Notes: a model not told the origin generated them from the letters alone. Positions 8,206 through 17,562 are shown, counted from the stretch's first letter. The stretch: DNA of 64,000 bases from RUG12783 sp946409545 (GCA_946409545.1 CAMJWT010000006.1:1-64000), one strand, 5' to 3'. A program made the numbers and translations.

Positions 8206-9363
8206 ATGAAAAAAATATTATTAAGTATCTTTATTTTACTTACAATCATTTCTTTTACTGGTTGTGGTAATAATAAAGAAGATAGTGATCAAAAAAATAA
8301 TAAAAAAGAAGATATTATAAGTAATGGTAATTCCGTTGTTATCTATTTTTCAGCAACCGGAACAACTAAAAAGATAGCTGAAAGAATCGCTAATTTATCA
8401 AAAAGTGATCTTATTGAAATAGTTCCCGAAGAAGCTTATACAAGTAAAGATTTAGATTATAATAATGATTGTAGAGCAAATAGAGAACAAAATGATAGTA
8501 AAGCAAGACCAAAGATAAAGAATAGTATTGATATTAGTAAATATGATACTATTTATCTTGGTTATCCTATTTGGTGGGGAACTAATCCCAAGATTATCTT
8601 AACGCTTCTAGATTCTTATGATTTTAGTGGTAAAACAATAATTCCTTTCTGTACTTCAGGCAGTTCTGGTATAGAAAATAGTGTAAGTAATTTAAGAAGT
8701 TATAAATCTAGTTTAAATATAAAAGATGGAAAAAGATTTTCATCAAATTCTAGTGATGATGAAATAAAGAAATTTATTAATGATAATAATGAGGTTGTTA
8801 ATTCAATGAAAATAATAATTAATAATAAAGAATATCAAGTTAATTTAGAAAATAATGAAACCGTAAATAGTTTAATTAAATTATTACCTATGGAACTAAA
8901 TATGAGTGAATTAAATGGTAATGAAAAATATTTCTATCTAGATAGTAAGCTACCAACTAATTCATATAGTCCTAAAAGAATTAATAAAGGCGATATTATG
9001 TTATATGGTGATAACTGTATAGTAATATTCTATAAAGACTTTGATACTAGTTATAGTTATACTAAAATAGGACATATTGATAATTTAGATGATTTAGGTA
9101 ATGGTAATATTCTAGTTAAATTTTCTAAAGAAGATAATCATTCATTTCGTGGTACTATTGTTGAATGTATGGATAATTCAATGATTGTAAGACCTAATGA
9201 AGATGAAATGGAATATAAGTCTTCTGATAAATTTAGTGTTCCTTTTATTAGTGATTTTAATTCTTGTAAGGTAAATGATTCCGTTTTAATTACATATAAT
9301 GGTGGTATCAATGAATCATATCCTGCACAAATCAATGTCATAAAAATTGAAGTTATTAAGTAA
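8206..9363 (+). CDS. lipoprotein: flavodoxin + cyclophilin-like + DUF3221-like domains
   Basis: A 385-residue protein with a lipoprotein signal (ISFTGC, Cys at about 21). Residues 44-200 are a flavodoxin of the Flavodoxin_4 type: IYFSATGTTKKIA binds the FMN phosphate, and GYPIWWGT and CTSGSSG are the other two loops. Residues 200-300 resemble the cyclophilin-like domain that often follows such flavodoxins (ELNGNEKYFYLD, KGDIMLYG, YTKIGHID). The last 80 residues (RGTIVECMDNSMIVRP, then ESYPAQI) resemble the DUF3221/YobA type module. FMN would be carried outside the membrane. It follows a nitroreductase gene by 5 bases and has its own terminator. Confidence 0.82.
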   Translation: MKKILLSIFILLTIISFTGCGNNKEDSDQKNNKKEDIISNGNSVVIYFSATGTTKKIAERIANLSKSDLIEIVPEEAYTSKDLDYNNDCRANREQNDSKARPKIKNSIDISKYDTIYLGYPIWWGTNPKIILTLLDSYDFSGKTIIPFCTSGSSGIENSVSNLRSYKSSLNIKDGKRFSSNSSDDEIKKFINDNNEVVNSMKIIINNKEYQVNLENNETVNSLIKLLPMELNMSELNGNEKYFYLDSKLPTNSYSPKRINKGDIMLYGDNCIVIFYKDFDTSYSYTKIGHIDNLDDLGNGNILVKFSKEDNHSFRGTIVECMDNSMIVRPNEDEMEYKSSDKFSVPFISDFNSCKVNDSVLITYNGGINESYPAQINVIKIEVIK

Positions 9364-9385
9364 AAAGATGGAAAAACATCTTTTT
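9362..9385 (+). terminator. intrinsic terminator
   Basis: AAAAAGATG and CATCTTTTT pair around GAAAAA directly after the stop codon. Confidence 0.8.
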
Positions 9386-9410
9386 ATTTGCTATTTTAAC
9401 TAATTTATGC

Positions 9411-9416
9411 TATAAT
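9411..9416 (+). promoter_or_regulatory. extended -10 promoter
   Basis: TATAAT preceded by TGC (9408-9410), 23 bases before the ATG at 9440; the leader carries GAGGGGGA as ribosome binding site. Confidence 0.6.
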
Positions 9417-9439
9417 ACTCACTCATGTGAGGGGGATAT

Positions 9440-10072
9440 ATGGAAAAAAGAGAAAACGAATTAAATAAGTCTTCTAATGTAGAAAAAATCGATGCTTATA
9501 TGGCTAAATTAATTAAAGAACAAGAAAAAAGAATTAATGATCGAAAAGAACTTTTTTCAAATTATGATTATGCTGATTGGTTAATACAATTTACAAGACT
9601 TTATTCTGAATTTACAGATAATAGTTGGTTATATGCTGAAGATGAATTAAGTTCTGAAGATAGAGAAAAAGTAGCTAAATTACCTTTATTCTATGAAGGT
9701 ATTAAGTTATATGCTAATAATAATTATCTTTATCCAAAATATGAAAAAGGAGCTAGTAGCTATTTTATTAAAGTAGCTGACTGGGGATTTGAAATTGGAC
9801 AAATGATACAAGGACCAGAAACAATTTATTATTGCAGTCGTACAGAAATGGAAGATACAAAAGGCTATATTGATATTATTGATATTGTTAACAATAGAAA
9901 ACAAGTTAATACTGATTATATAAAAAGTGTCTTAGATTCTTTATCTAAAAGTATTGATGATGCTTATGATAATGGAGTTCCAGCATTAGCTATTATGAAA
10001 ATGTTAAATTTTAAAGCTACTGAATTATCTAATAGAGATATTATTGTTAATTCTAACCAAAAAGCAAGATAA
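9440..10072 (+). CDS. hypothetical protein, 210 aa
   Basis: A charged, soluble, mostly helical protein with no signal peptide. The first 40 residues are a coiled-coil-like, lysine/glutamate-rich stretch; the rest has aromatic-rich segments (YADWLIQFTRLYSEF, SYFIKVADWGFEIG). No family recognised. It is a single-gene unit bounded by its own promoter and terminator, so the neighbours say nothing about its function. Confidence 0.75.
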   Translation: MEKRENELNKSSNVEKIDAYMAKLIKEQEKRINDRKELFSNYDYADWLIQFTRLYSEFTDNSWLYAEDELSSEDREKVAKLPLFYEGIKLYANNNYLYPKYEKGASSYFIKVADWGFEIGQMIQGPETIYYCSRTEMEDTKGYIDIIDIVNNRKQVNTDYIKSVLDSLSKSIDDAYDNGVPALAIMKMLNFKATELSNRDIIVNSNQKAR

Positions 10073-10093
10073 AACAGGATTTCCTGTTTTTTT
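10071..10093 (+). terminator. intrinsic terminator
   Basis: AAAACAGGA and TCCTGTTTT pair around TT, followed by more T residues; overlaps the last base pair of the stop codon. Confidence 0.85.
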
Positions 10094-10158
10094 GTCAATT
10101 GACGAACTAATTAGAAATAAAAAATTAAATATGATACTATTATAATGGAGCGAGTAAT

Positions 10159-10857
10159 ATGGTATATATAACAGGCGATACACATCGTGATTTTGTTAAA
10201 TTTAAATACTTTTATTTATATAAAGAAGATTTAGTAATTATTTTAGGAGATGCTTGTATCAATTATTATTTAGATAATCGTGATAAAGCCCTAAAAGACA
10301 GTTTAAAAGGACTTAATACTAATTTCTTTTTAGTAAGAGGTAATCATGAAGAAAGACCTCAAAACATTTCAAGTTATCATGAAGTTGAAATGTTTGGTGG
10401 TAAAGTATACATAGAAGACGAATATCCCAATTTAATTTTCGCTAAAGACGGTGAAGTATATAATATTGATGGTAAAAGTGTATTAGTTATAGGTGGAGCT
10501 TATTCAATAGATAAAAGTTATCGCTTGTTTAACCAATTAGAATGGTTTCCAGAAGAACAATTAGATGATGAAGAAATGAGTGAAATCTTTGATAAAGTTA
10601 AAGGACAACATTTTGATATTGTCTTAACACATACCTGTCCTTATAAGTATGAACCTAGAGAAACCTTTATTGATGGTATTGATCAAAGACTAATTGATAA
10701 AAGAACCGAAATGTTTCTTGATAGTATTGAAGAAAATATTACTTATGATAAATGGTATTGTGGTCACTTTCACACAGAAAAGAAACTTGGAAACATCGAA
10801 TTTTTATATGAAAATATTAAACCTTTAGATAAAGTTAAAGAATATGTTAAAGAATGA
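10159..10857 (+). CDS. calcineurin-like metallophosphoesterase
   Basis: A 232-residue cytoplasmic phosphoesterase with all five metal-site motifs of the family in order: GDTH at the N-terminus, ILGDA, RGNHEERP, a middle THTCP and the late GHFHTEK. These bind two metal ions and hydrolyse phosphomono- or diesters. Substrate not readable. TATAAT at 10141-10146 lies unusually close to the ATG, and an alternative -10 (TACTAT, 10135-10140) with TGA upstream may be the real one. It ends with TGA, which shows TGA is a stop in this genome. Confidence 0.9.
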   Translation: MVYITGDTHRDFVKFKYFYLYKEDLVIILGDACINYYLDNRDKALKDSLKGLNTNFFLVRGNHEERPQNISSYHEVEMFGGKVYIEDEYPNLIFAKDGEVYNIDGKSVLVIGGAYSIDKSYRLFNQLEWFPEEQLDDEEMSEIFDKVKGQHFDIVLTHTCPYKYEPRETFIDGIDQRLIDKRTEMFLDSIEENITYDKWYCGHFHTEKKLGNIEFLYENIKPLDKVKEYVKE

Positions 10858-10876
10858 GTTAATCTCATTCTTTTTT
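10849..10876 (+). terminator. intrinsic terminator overlapping the stop codon
   Basis: AAAGAATGAG and CTCATTCTTT pair around TTAAT and lead into T residues; the TGA stop lies within the stem. Confidence 0.8.
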
Positions 10877-10935
10877 ATTGAATAGATTATTTCCTGGTGA
10901 TAAAATTAAATTATAGTAGAAGGAAGAGGTGTTTT

Positions 10936-12699
10936 ATGGCTAAAGAAAAAAAGGATGTTGAAGAAGAGTTTAAAGAAGAAAATGAAGTAAAAGAAGAACC
11001 TAAATCTAAGAAAGGATTAATTATAATTATTATCGTTTGTCTATTAATAATTGGAGCTCTAATATTTATTTATTTCAAATTCTTAAAAAGTTCTGATAAA
11101 ACGATTGTCTATTATCGTTATCAAGATAAATTATTTCTTAAAGACGGTTCTAAATCTTGGAATAGTGTAGATTATACTAAAGACTTAAAAGAAACAAATT
11201 TTAAAGAATATACATATCAATGTCGTTATGATTATTGTCATCCTTATACATTAGAATACCAAAAGAGTGGTTTTGATAATAGTATCAATGGAACTTGGGT
11301 TTTAATATATGATATGAATAAAAAGGATGAACACCCTCTTGAAAGATGTGCAAGAGAAGATAGTGAATATGTACTATATAATGTTGAAACTAAACAAAAA
11401 TATGTTTTCCCAATTAAAGAGGAGATTTGTATCACAGATGTCTTAGTTGATAGTGAAGGTAATCCTAAAGGATTAACAGCCCTTCAATATGGTACAACCG
11501 TAAGTCATTATGTTGTTGATGTTAATACTGGTAATATCATCTTTAATACTGATGATACCATCTATAGTGGTACTGAAGACTATGAACGAGATATTAAAGT
11601 TGTTAATACAGGTAAAAAAGATTTATATATGGTAGAACCTAGAGATGATTCTAATATGTTCTTATACGATGAAAACTTTAATTTTATTAATGATATTGCA
11701 TCTCCTGATTATTTTGATCCTAATGGAAATATCATTAAAGTTACTCGTGATGTAAAAGGACAAAAAGATCAATTCTTTATATATGATTTAGAAGGTAAAA
11801 TTATTCATTCATCAAAGAAATATGATGAAGTATTTGTAGATAATGGCTATATCATTGTAAGAGATGATAATAAGATTAGTATTGTTGATAGCAATGAAAA
11901 TAAAATAGTTGATATCTCTAGTGAAGCTAAAAAATATGAATATACAACATATTATAATAAATATGCTCCAAAAAAAGGACATGTTTCGATATTAGAATTT
12001 AAAGATGGTAGTAATGAATATTCAGGTACATTCTATCGCTATAATATAAAAGAAAACAAATTAGATAAAGAAAAATCTGAGTTTGATAATGTTGACGCTC
12101 TTGTTGCTTTATCAAGATATTATGTTAATGGATATACGAAATATAAGATTAAGAATACAACCGTTTATGTTGATAATGAATTAAGTGATAAAAAGAAAGA
12201 AGAATTAAAAGGTAAATTAGAAACTTTATCAAATGAAAAAGTAACAAAAAAAATGTTTGAAGCTAAACAAAATATCTATTTATTTACGGAATATGATTAT
12301 GCTGCATATAATGTAAGAGCTTATCGAGATAGAATTTATAGACCTGAAGCTATTCCTGTTAATGATAATACACCAATCTTTAGGATTGTTAAAAAGATAT
12401 CTTATAATTATTTTGCAGATCATTCTGAAAAATTAAGAAATAATTCATTTAAAAAGTTATACGATAAGTACTATAAATATTTAGATGATTCAAATGCTCA
12501 TGCCTATGATGAAGAATATTATGAAATAGGATTCTTTGGTAATATTATGGCTGCTTATAAATATGAAGAAGTTAAATATGATTGGAATACTGTTGATTGG
12601 CAATTAAAAAACTTTTTAGATAAAATTGAACGTGATGGCAAATTAGAAGAATTTAATAAAGAAGTTAAAAAATATATAGAAAGTTATGTAAGTAAATAA
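10936..12699 (+). CDS. membrane-anchored extracellular protein, 587 aa
   Basis: The N-terminal 30 residues are cytoplasmic and rich in Lys/Glu, followed by one hydrophobic segment (GLIIIIIVCLLIIGALIFIY, about 34-54) with no cleavage site, so the remaining 530 residues should be outside the cell. That part is a succession of short beta-strand pairs with aromatic and Asp/Asn turns (YDLEGKIIH, YDENFNFIND), like a WG-repeat or beta-propeller protein; the family is not clear. A Lys-rich helical segment follows at about 430-450. Start at 10936 is chosen for GGAAGAGGTG. It is a paralogue of the next gene, 12 bases on. Confidence 0.75.
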   Translation: MAKEKKDVEEEFKEENEVKEEPKSKKGLIIIIIVCLLIIGALIFIYFKFLKSSDKTIVYYRYQDKLFLKDGSKSWNSVDYTKDLKETNFKEYTYQCRYDYCHPYTLEYQKSGFDNSINGTWVLIYDMNKKDEHPLERCAREDSEYVLYNVETKQKYVFPIKEEICITDVLVDSEGNPKGLTALQYGTTVSHYVVDVNTGNIIFNTDDTIYSGTEDYERDIKVVNTGKKDLYMVEPRDDSNMFLYDENFNFINDIASPDYFDPNGNIIKVTRDVKGQKDQFFIYDLEGKIIHSSKKYDEVFVDNGYIIVRDDNKISIVDSNENKIVDISSEAKKYEYTTYYNKYAPKKGHVSILEFKDGSNEYSGTFYRYNIKENKLDKEKSEFDNVDALVALSRYYVNGYTKYKIKNTTVYVDNELSDKKKEELKGKLETLSNEKVTKKMFEAKQNIYLFTEYDYAAYNVRAYRDRIYRPEAIPVNDNTPIFRIVKKISYNYFADHSEKLRNNSFKKLYDKYYKYLDDSNAHAYDEEYYEIGFFGNIMAAYKYEEVKYDWNTVDWQLKNFLDKIERDGKLEEFNKEVKKYIESYVSK

Positions 12700-12711
12700 T
12701 AAGGTGATAAT

Positions 12712-13854
12712 ATGAAGAAGAATAAAAAATTATTAATTATTATTATTTCTATAGTATGTTTAATTATAGCAGGATTACTAGTATATTTCTTAGTAATTAA
12801 AAAAGATAAATCAGGTAATACTCCTAAAGAAAGAGTATTAAGATTTTATGCATATGATGTTGATCGATACAAAGAATATAAATATAAATGTAATGATAAT
12901 AATTGTAGTTCAACACATTTAGTTGAAAACAACTATTTATTAAAAGATGATGGAAATTATCTTTATAATCCAGTTGAAAATAAGAAGACAAAAATTGATG
13001 TTGATTTAGATAAAATATATGAAACTCTTGAAGATAAAGATGGTAATGTATTTGCGTTAATTCTATCAAGTAATGGCAAATATTCTGGTACTAAGACATT
13101 ATATGATATTAATGAAAATAAAACATATTTCACAGATAAAGAATATGAAGATATTAAACTTTTAACTTATGAACATTTTAAAGATAATGAAATGGAAGCT
13201 ATACCTGTTATTGTTAATTACGATTATGTTGTTGCTACAGGTGAAAGAAATATTTCAGTAATAGATTATAAAAAGAATGAAGTATTATTTGATAGTAATA
13301 ATTTAGATTTCAAGACGAAAGATGAAGATCCATATATCGATTTTGAAGTAATTAAAGTAAAAGAAAATCAATATTTCTTTAATGTTCGATGTGATACAGG
13401 TGTTTCTTATTTATTAAATGATCAATTTAAAGTAATTACATCATATAGTTCTAAAGGTCAAGGAAGTCAATTTGGAGCAGGTGATCAATATACGATATAT
13501 AAGAATTTAATATATGTTGTTGATACTGATAATAAGACATATTCTGTATATGGTTTAGATGGTAAAAGAGCTATTAAATCAAAAGAATTTAATGAAGTTT
13601 TCTGTATTGCAAACAACTATATTTTAGTTCAATATGAAATTGATGGTGTTTTATATGATATGGTTGTTGATGATATGGGTAGAGATTTATTTAAAATCGA
13701 AAGTCCAACTAATTTAGAAGCAAGACTTATGTATATTGATTCTAATAAAAATATTCTTGGAATAGAATATGTAACTAGTATGGAAAGTGGGTACTTTTAT
13801 GAATATAATTTAAAGACCAAAGAATTAAAAAAAGTACCGTATGATCATGATTAA
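12712..13854 (+). CDS. membrane-anchored extracellular protein, 380 aa
   Basis: Shares design with the preceding gene product: a short basic N-terminus, one hydrophobic segment (LLIIIISIVCLIIAGLLVYF, about 7-27), then an extracellular region of repeated beta elements. Both have the pattern YKxYKYKCNxNxC/YTYQCRYDYC shortly after the membrane segment, so the two are paralogues. The family is not recognised. AGGTG precedes the ATG and the pair is almost certainly one transcript, closed by the terminator that follows. Confidence 0.75.
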   Translation: MKKNKKLLIIIISIVCLIIAGLLVYFLVIKKDKSGNTPKERVLRFYAYDVDRYKEYKYKCNDNNCSSTHLVENNYLLKDDGNYLYNPVENKKTKIDVDLDKIYETLEDKDGNVFALILSSNGKYSGTKTLYDINENKTYFTDKEYEDIKLLTYEHFKDNEMEAIPVIVNYDYVVATGERNISVIDYKKNEVLFDSNNLDFKTKDEDPYIDFEVIKVKENQYFFNVRCDTGVSYLLNDQFKVITSYSSKGQGSQFGAGDQYTIYKNLIYVVDTDNKTYSVYGLDGKRAIKSKEFNEVFCIANNYILVQYEIDGVLYDMVVDDMGRDLFKIESPTNLEARLMYIDSNKNILGIEYVTSMESGYFYEYNLKTKELKKVPYDHD

Positions 13855-13878
13855 AAAAGAGAGAATACTCTCTTTTTT
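13853..13878 (+). terminator. intrinsic terminator
   Basis: AAAAAAGAGAG and CTCTCTTTTTT pair around AATA right after the stop codon. Confidence 0.85.
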
Positions 13879-13879
13879 A

Positions 13880-13908
13880 TTGTCATTAAATGTCAAAAAA
13901 ATTATATT
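13880..13908 (+). promoter_or_regulatory. promoter with -35 box and long leader, acyltransferase gene
   Basis: TTGTCA (13880-13885), 17 bases, TATATT (13903-13908). The leader to the ATG at 13998 would be about 80 bases, far longer than at most other genes here, and contains a small hairpin (GGTAG/CTACC near 13955-13968) before the AAAGGAG site. Confidence 0.4.
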
Positions 13909-13997
13909 AGGGAAATATCATTGTATCATTATGATTTATTTGATAGAATGAAATTAAGGTAGGATGCTACCCAAAAAGAAAGAAAGGAGACTTTTTT

Positions 13998-15209
13998 ATG
14001 GCGGAGAAAAAAGAAGTCAAAAAAAGAAATGTTGCAATTGAGTTTTGGCGTTTTTTTGCTGCAATTGCAATTGTTGGTTTCCATGTAGGTTGGATTATTG
14101 CTAGAGGATGCAATGAAAAAACTGGTTATTTTATGGAAACATCTAATTGGTTCTTTGGCGCAAGCGAAGTATTATTGTTGTTCACAATTACAGCTGGATA
14201 TTTCATGGTAGCACACTATAAAAAACTTGCTAAAGATCCAAAATATAACGAAAGGAGTGCGATGGCTAGAGCTGGTGAGTATACTTGGTCTAGAATTAAA
14301 GGATTAATTCCAGTACTAATTCTTGGATATATTCTTGGTATTGTATTTAGTACTAAATTCTTCTATCCTGATTATGGACTAAAAGAAACTCTTGGTATGA
14401 TTGTTAATAGCATTTGGGAATTCTTAGGATTCCATGCTGCTGGATTACGTAATACAGCTGGAGAATTCTTCAACTTAAATGGACCACTATGGTTTATCTC
14501 AGCAATTATTATTGTTGGATACTTCATTTATTGGGGTCTATGTAAAAATGAAGATAAAACTGCTGGATTTGTTGCTCCATTATTAACTATCTTCTTAGCA
14601 GGATGGTGGAGTTTCACAGATACTCGTGCTGCTCAAACAGCTTGGAGTACATTTGGTACACAATTAGCATCAACTAATGGTATGGGTGGTAGTGCAACAG
14701 GTGCAACTGCTACAATTGGTTTCAATAACGGTTTAATCTTTGTTATGCTAGGTATGTTAATTGGTGTAATTATGTACTATGTTATTGAAAAACTTAAAGA
14801 ACGTGAATTTAAGTGCCCTTGGTGCTTAACAATCCTTAACTTAGTATTCACTGGATTACTTGGATGGTATATTATTTATCAACCAACATACTTTGGATTA
14901 CAAAGATGGCCAGTTGCCTTCTTATGTATTATGGTTGTAGGATTATCTATTTTAAACAAAGACGGATTAACAAAAGTATTGAATAATAAAGCAACTAATG
15001 GTTTATTATCATACTTAGGAGGTTTATCATTATATGTATATATGATTCACTTCCCAATCGCTATTCTAATTTTAAGATGCTTAGGAAAGAATAGTCCAGA
15101 AACAATTTATTCATTCTGGCAAGTATTTATTCCTACAGTAATTATTTCTGTTTGCTTATCAGTTATTGTTAAGTATGTAATGGAAAAAACTATTTTAAAG
15201 AAAGATTAG
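13998..15209 (+). CDS. acyltransferase 3 family membrane protein
   Basis: A 403-residue protein with about ten hydrophobic segments. The opening NVAIEFWRFFAAIAIVGFHV has the Arg and His of acyltransferase family 3, which move acyl groups onto cell-surface sugars; the last helices (LGGLSLYVYMIHFPI) also match. Substrate unknown. Codon choice is unusual for the window: many more GGA, CCA, TTC and AAC codons than in the neighbours, which suggests high expression or a different history. It has a strong AAAGGAG site and a terminator, so it is a single-gene unit. Confidence 0.85.
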   Translation: MAEKKEVKKRNVAIEFWRFFAAIAIVGFHVGWIIARGCNEKTGYFMETSNWFFGASEVLLLFTITAGYFMVAHYKKLAKDPKYNERSAMARAGEYTWSRIKGLIPVLILGYILGIVFSTKFFYPDYGLKETLGMIVNSIWEFLGFHAAGLRNTAGEFFNLNGPLWFISAIIIVGYFIYWGLCKNEDKTAGFVAPLLTIFLAGWWSFTDTRAAQTAWSTFGTQLASTNGMGGSATGATATIGFNNGLIFVMLGMLIGVIMYYVIEKLKEREFKCPWCLTILNLVFTGLLGWYIIYQPTYFGLQRWPVAFLCIMVVGLSILNKDGLTKVLNNKATNGLLSYLGGLSLYVYMIHFPIAILILRCLGKNSPETIYSFWQVFIPTVIISVCLSVIVKYVMEKTILKKD

Positions 15210-15210
15210 T

Positions 15211-15238
15211 AAAAGAAACGATAAATCGTTTCTTTTTT
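15211..15238 (+). terminator. intrinsic terminator
   Basis: A 12-bp perfect stem, AAAAGAAACGAT with ATCGTTTCTTTT, around AA, followed by T residues. Confidence 0.9.
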
Positions 15239-15274
15239 TATATTATTTTGTTATATTAATATTAGGAGTAAGAT

Positions 15275-16852
15275 ATGAAAATAATTGATAGTAAAGATGT
15301 GGCAAAATTAATAAAAGATGATGATATGGTTGCCATATCAGGAAGTGGTGGTTCAGGAAGTCCCGAAGCTTTAATTAGAAGTGTGATGGATTCATTCTTA
15401 GAATCAGGTCACCCTAGAAATATTGGTGTAACATGTGGAATATCCCCAGGTAATTTAACAAATGATGATGTAGGTATGAATATGCTTGCTAAAGAAGGAT
15501 TAGTTGGACGAGCAATATGTGCTCATCTTGGAATGGGAAGAGTCTTTGGTAATGCCATTGGTAGTAATCAATTTCCAGCCTTTGCGGTACCCCTTGGAGT
15601 AATTAATCACTTGTATCGTGCAATTGCAGGACATGAAGAAGGAATTATTACGCATATTGGTTTAGGTACATTTGCTGATCCACGTGTTGAAGGATGTTGT
15701 GCTAATGAGAAAGCAAAAAAACTTGATCCATTCGTTGAATTAATAAATATTAATGGTAAAGAAAATCTTTTCTATCATTCTTTTAAAATAAATGTAGCTT
15801 TATTAAAAGCAAGTTATGCAGATGAAAACGGTAATATTTCTTTTCAAGAAGAAGGAATTATAGGTGAACAATATAATATGGCTATTGCTACTCATAATAG
15901 TGGTGGTATTGTAATTGTCGAAGTAAAAGATATCAAACCTGCTAATTCTTTTAGAGCAAGGGATGTTTTAATTCATTCATCAATCGTTGATTATGTTGTT
16001 GTAAATAAGCCAGATGATAGTTTAGGAGAATATAATATACCATTCTATAAACCAGAAATAACAGGTGATAAACGAATTAAACTAGAAGATATTAAGATTA
16101 GACCACTTGATGAAAGAAAAGTATGTGGACGTCGTAGTGCAATGGAAATAAAGAAAAATGATGTTATTAATCTAGGTGTTGGTATGCCTGATTCTGTTGC
16201 TAATGCTTGTGCCGAAGAAGGAATTAGTGATTATATCTTTTTATCAGTTGAATCAGGTCCAACAGGTGGTGTTCCAATAGGAGGTATTGTCTTTGGAGCA
16301 TCAGTTAACCCTGATTCGGTAATCCCAACTGCCGAACAATTTGATGCCTATAATGGTGGTAGTTTAGATATGGGAATTGTTGGCCTTGCGGAAGTAGATA
16401 AAGATGGTAATGTTAATGTATCTAAATTTGGTACTCGTGTAACAGGACCAGGTGGCTTTATTAATATTACACAGTCAACTAAAAAGATAATCTTTATGGG
16501 TACTTTTACTGCTGTAAACTTAACTGAAGAAGTTAAAGATGGAAAACTTAATATTCTTCATGAAGGAGAGAAGAGTAAGTTCGTTGATAGTGTACAACAA
16601 ATTACCTTCTCAGGACGTGAAGCGATTAAAAATAATCAAGAAGTATTATATGTTACTGAGCGAGCGGTCTTTAAATTAACAAAAGACGGAATCATGTTAA
16701 CTGAAATCGCTCCTGGTGTTGATCTTCATAAAGATATCATAAGTCAAATGGCCTTTAAACCATTAATCTCTAGTGATTTAAAATTAATGGATGAAAGAAT
16801 CTTTAAAGATGAAAAAATGAATATTAAAGAAGAATTTTTAAGAAAGGAATAA
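15275..16852 (+). CDS. acyl-CoA:acetate/3-oxoacid CoA-transferase, fused alpha-beta type
   Basis: A 525-residue single-chain CoA-transferase of the YdiF/propionate CoA-transferase type (family I), which exchanges CoA between short-chain acyl-CoA and acetate or a similar acid. SGSGGSGSPEALI lies near the N-terminus of the first half. The catalytic glutamate is E326 in SVESGPTGGVP, and the oxyanion region GTRVTGPGGFINI follows. It is cytoplasmic and suggests fermentation of short-chain acids. The next gene, a flavodoxin-like reductase, starts 2 bases after its stop codon. Confidence 0.93.
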   Translation: MKIIDSKDVAKLIKDDDMVAISGSGGSGSPEALIRSVMDSFLESGHPRNIGVTCGISPGNLTNDDVGMNMLAKEGLVGRAICAHLGMGRVFGNAIGSNQFPAFAVPLGVINHLYRAIAGHEEGIITHIGLGTFADPRVEGCCANEKAKKLDPFVELININGKENLFYHSFKINVALLKASYADENGNISFQEEGIIGEQYNMAIATHNSGGIVIVEVKDIKPANSFRARDVLIHSSIVDYVVVNKPDDSLGEYNIPFYKPEITGDKRIKLEDIKIRPLDERKVCGRRSAMEIKKNDVINLGVGMPDSVANACAEEGISDYIFLSVESGPTGGVPIGGIVFGASVNPDSVIPTAEQFDAYNGGSLDMGIVGLAEVDKDGNVNVSKFGTRVTGPGGFINITQSTKKIIFMGTFTAVNLTEEVKDGKLNILHEGEKSKFVDSVQQITFSGREAIKNNQEVLYVTERAVFKLTKDGIMLTEIAPGVDLHKDIISQMAFKPLISSDLKLMDERIFKDEKMNIKEEFLRKE

Positions 16853-16853
16853 C

Positions 16854-17474
16854 ATGAAAGTATTAATAATAAATTCAAGTCCACATGATAATGAATGTAC
16901 AGCATATGCCTTAAAAGTCGTTGAAAATGAACTAAACAATGAAGGTATTGATACTGTAACCTTAAATATTGGAAGTATGAATATAAGAGGTTGTCTTGAT
17001 TGTGACTTTTGTAAAGAAAATAAAAGATGTGTAATCGATGATGTTGTTAATAAAGCAGCTTCTATATTCGCTGAAAGTGATGGAATCTTAATTGGAACAC
17101 CTGTTTATTATGGTAGTTCAAATGGTTCTCTAATATCATTTTTGGATCGTTTATTTCATAGTAGTTACATTGGTAAAACAATGAAGGTAGGAGCCTGTGT
17201 TGTATCATCAAGAAGAGCAGGTAGTACGTCAACTCTTGATGAGGTATATAAATATTTCCAATTATCAGGCATGCCTATTGTATCAAGTACTTATTTTAAT
17301 GAAGTTCATGGTTTCACTAAAGAAGATGTAATAAAAGATAAAGAAGGACTTCAAACGATGCGTAATTTAGGAAGAAATATGGCTTTTCTTATGAAATCAA
17401 TCGCATTAGGTAAGGAAAAATATGGTCTTCCTAAAAAAGATCGTGGTGAATGGACTCACTTTATAAATAAATAA
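16854..17474 (+). CDS. NADPH-dependent FMN reductase/flavodoxin-fold protein
   Basis: A 206-residue flavoprotein of the iron-sulfur flavoprotein/NAD(P)H:quinone type. IINSSPHDNECTAYAL is the FMN phosphate loop, GCLDCDFCKENKRC is a cysteine-rich segment that in relatives binds a 4Fe-4S cluster, and GTPVYYGS is the second flavin loop. It probably shuttles electrons in the cytoplasm. It starts 2 bases after the CoA-transferase stop, so both are on one transcript; a direct metabolic link is inference. Confidence 0.88.
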   Translation: MKVLIINSSPHDNECTAYALKVVENELNNEGIDTVTLNIGSMNIRGCLDCDFCKENKRCVIDDVVNKAASIFAESDGILIGTPVYYGSSNGSLISFLDRLFHSSYIGKTMKVGACVVSSRRAGSTSTLDEVYKYFQLSGMPIVSSTYFNEVHGFTKEDVIKDKEGLQTMRNLGRNMAFLMKSIALGKEKYGLPKKDRGEWTHFINK

Positions 17475-17498
17475 AAAAGACAGAAATGTCTTTTTTAT
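17473..17498 (+). terminator. intrinsic terminator
   Basis: AAAAAAGACA and TGTCTTTTTT pair around GAAA just after the stop codon. Confidence 0.85.
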
Positions 17499-17507
17499 TA
17501 TGTTTTC

Positions 17508-17536
17508 TTGCAAAAATTATTCATTTATGATATAAT
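17508..17536 (+). promoter_or_regulatory. promoter with -35 and extended -10
   Basis: TTGCAA (17508-17513), 17 bases, TATAAT (17531-17536) with TGA before it; 26 bases before the small-protein ATG at 17563. Confidence 0.7.
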
Positions 17537-17562
17537 ATCCAACTTGTCGAAAGGGGTATATT

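Noticed and set aside
13909..13997. Riboswitch in the acyltransferase leader
   Set aside because: Only one short hairpin (about 13955-13968) is visible, with no recognised riboswitch core or terminator alternative.
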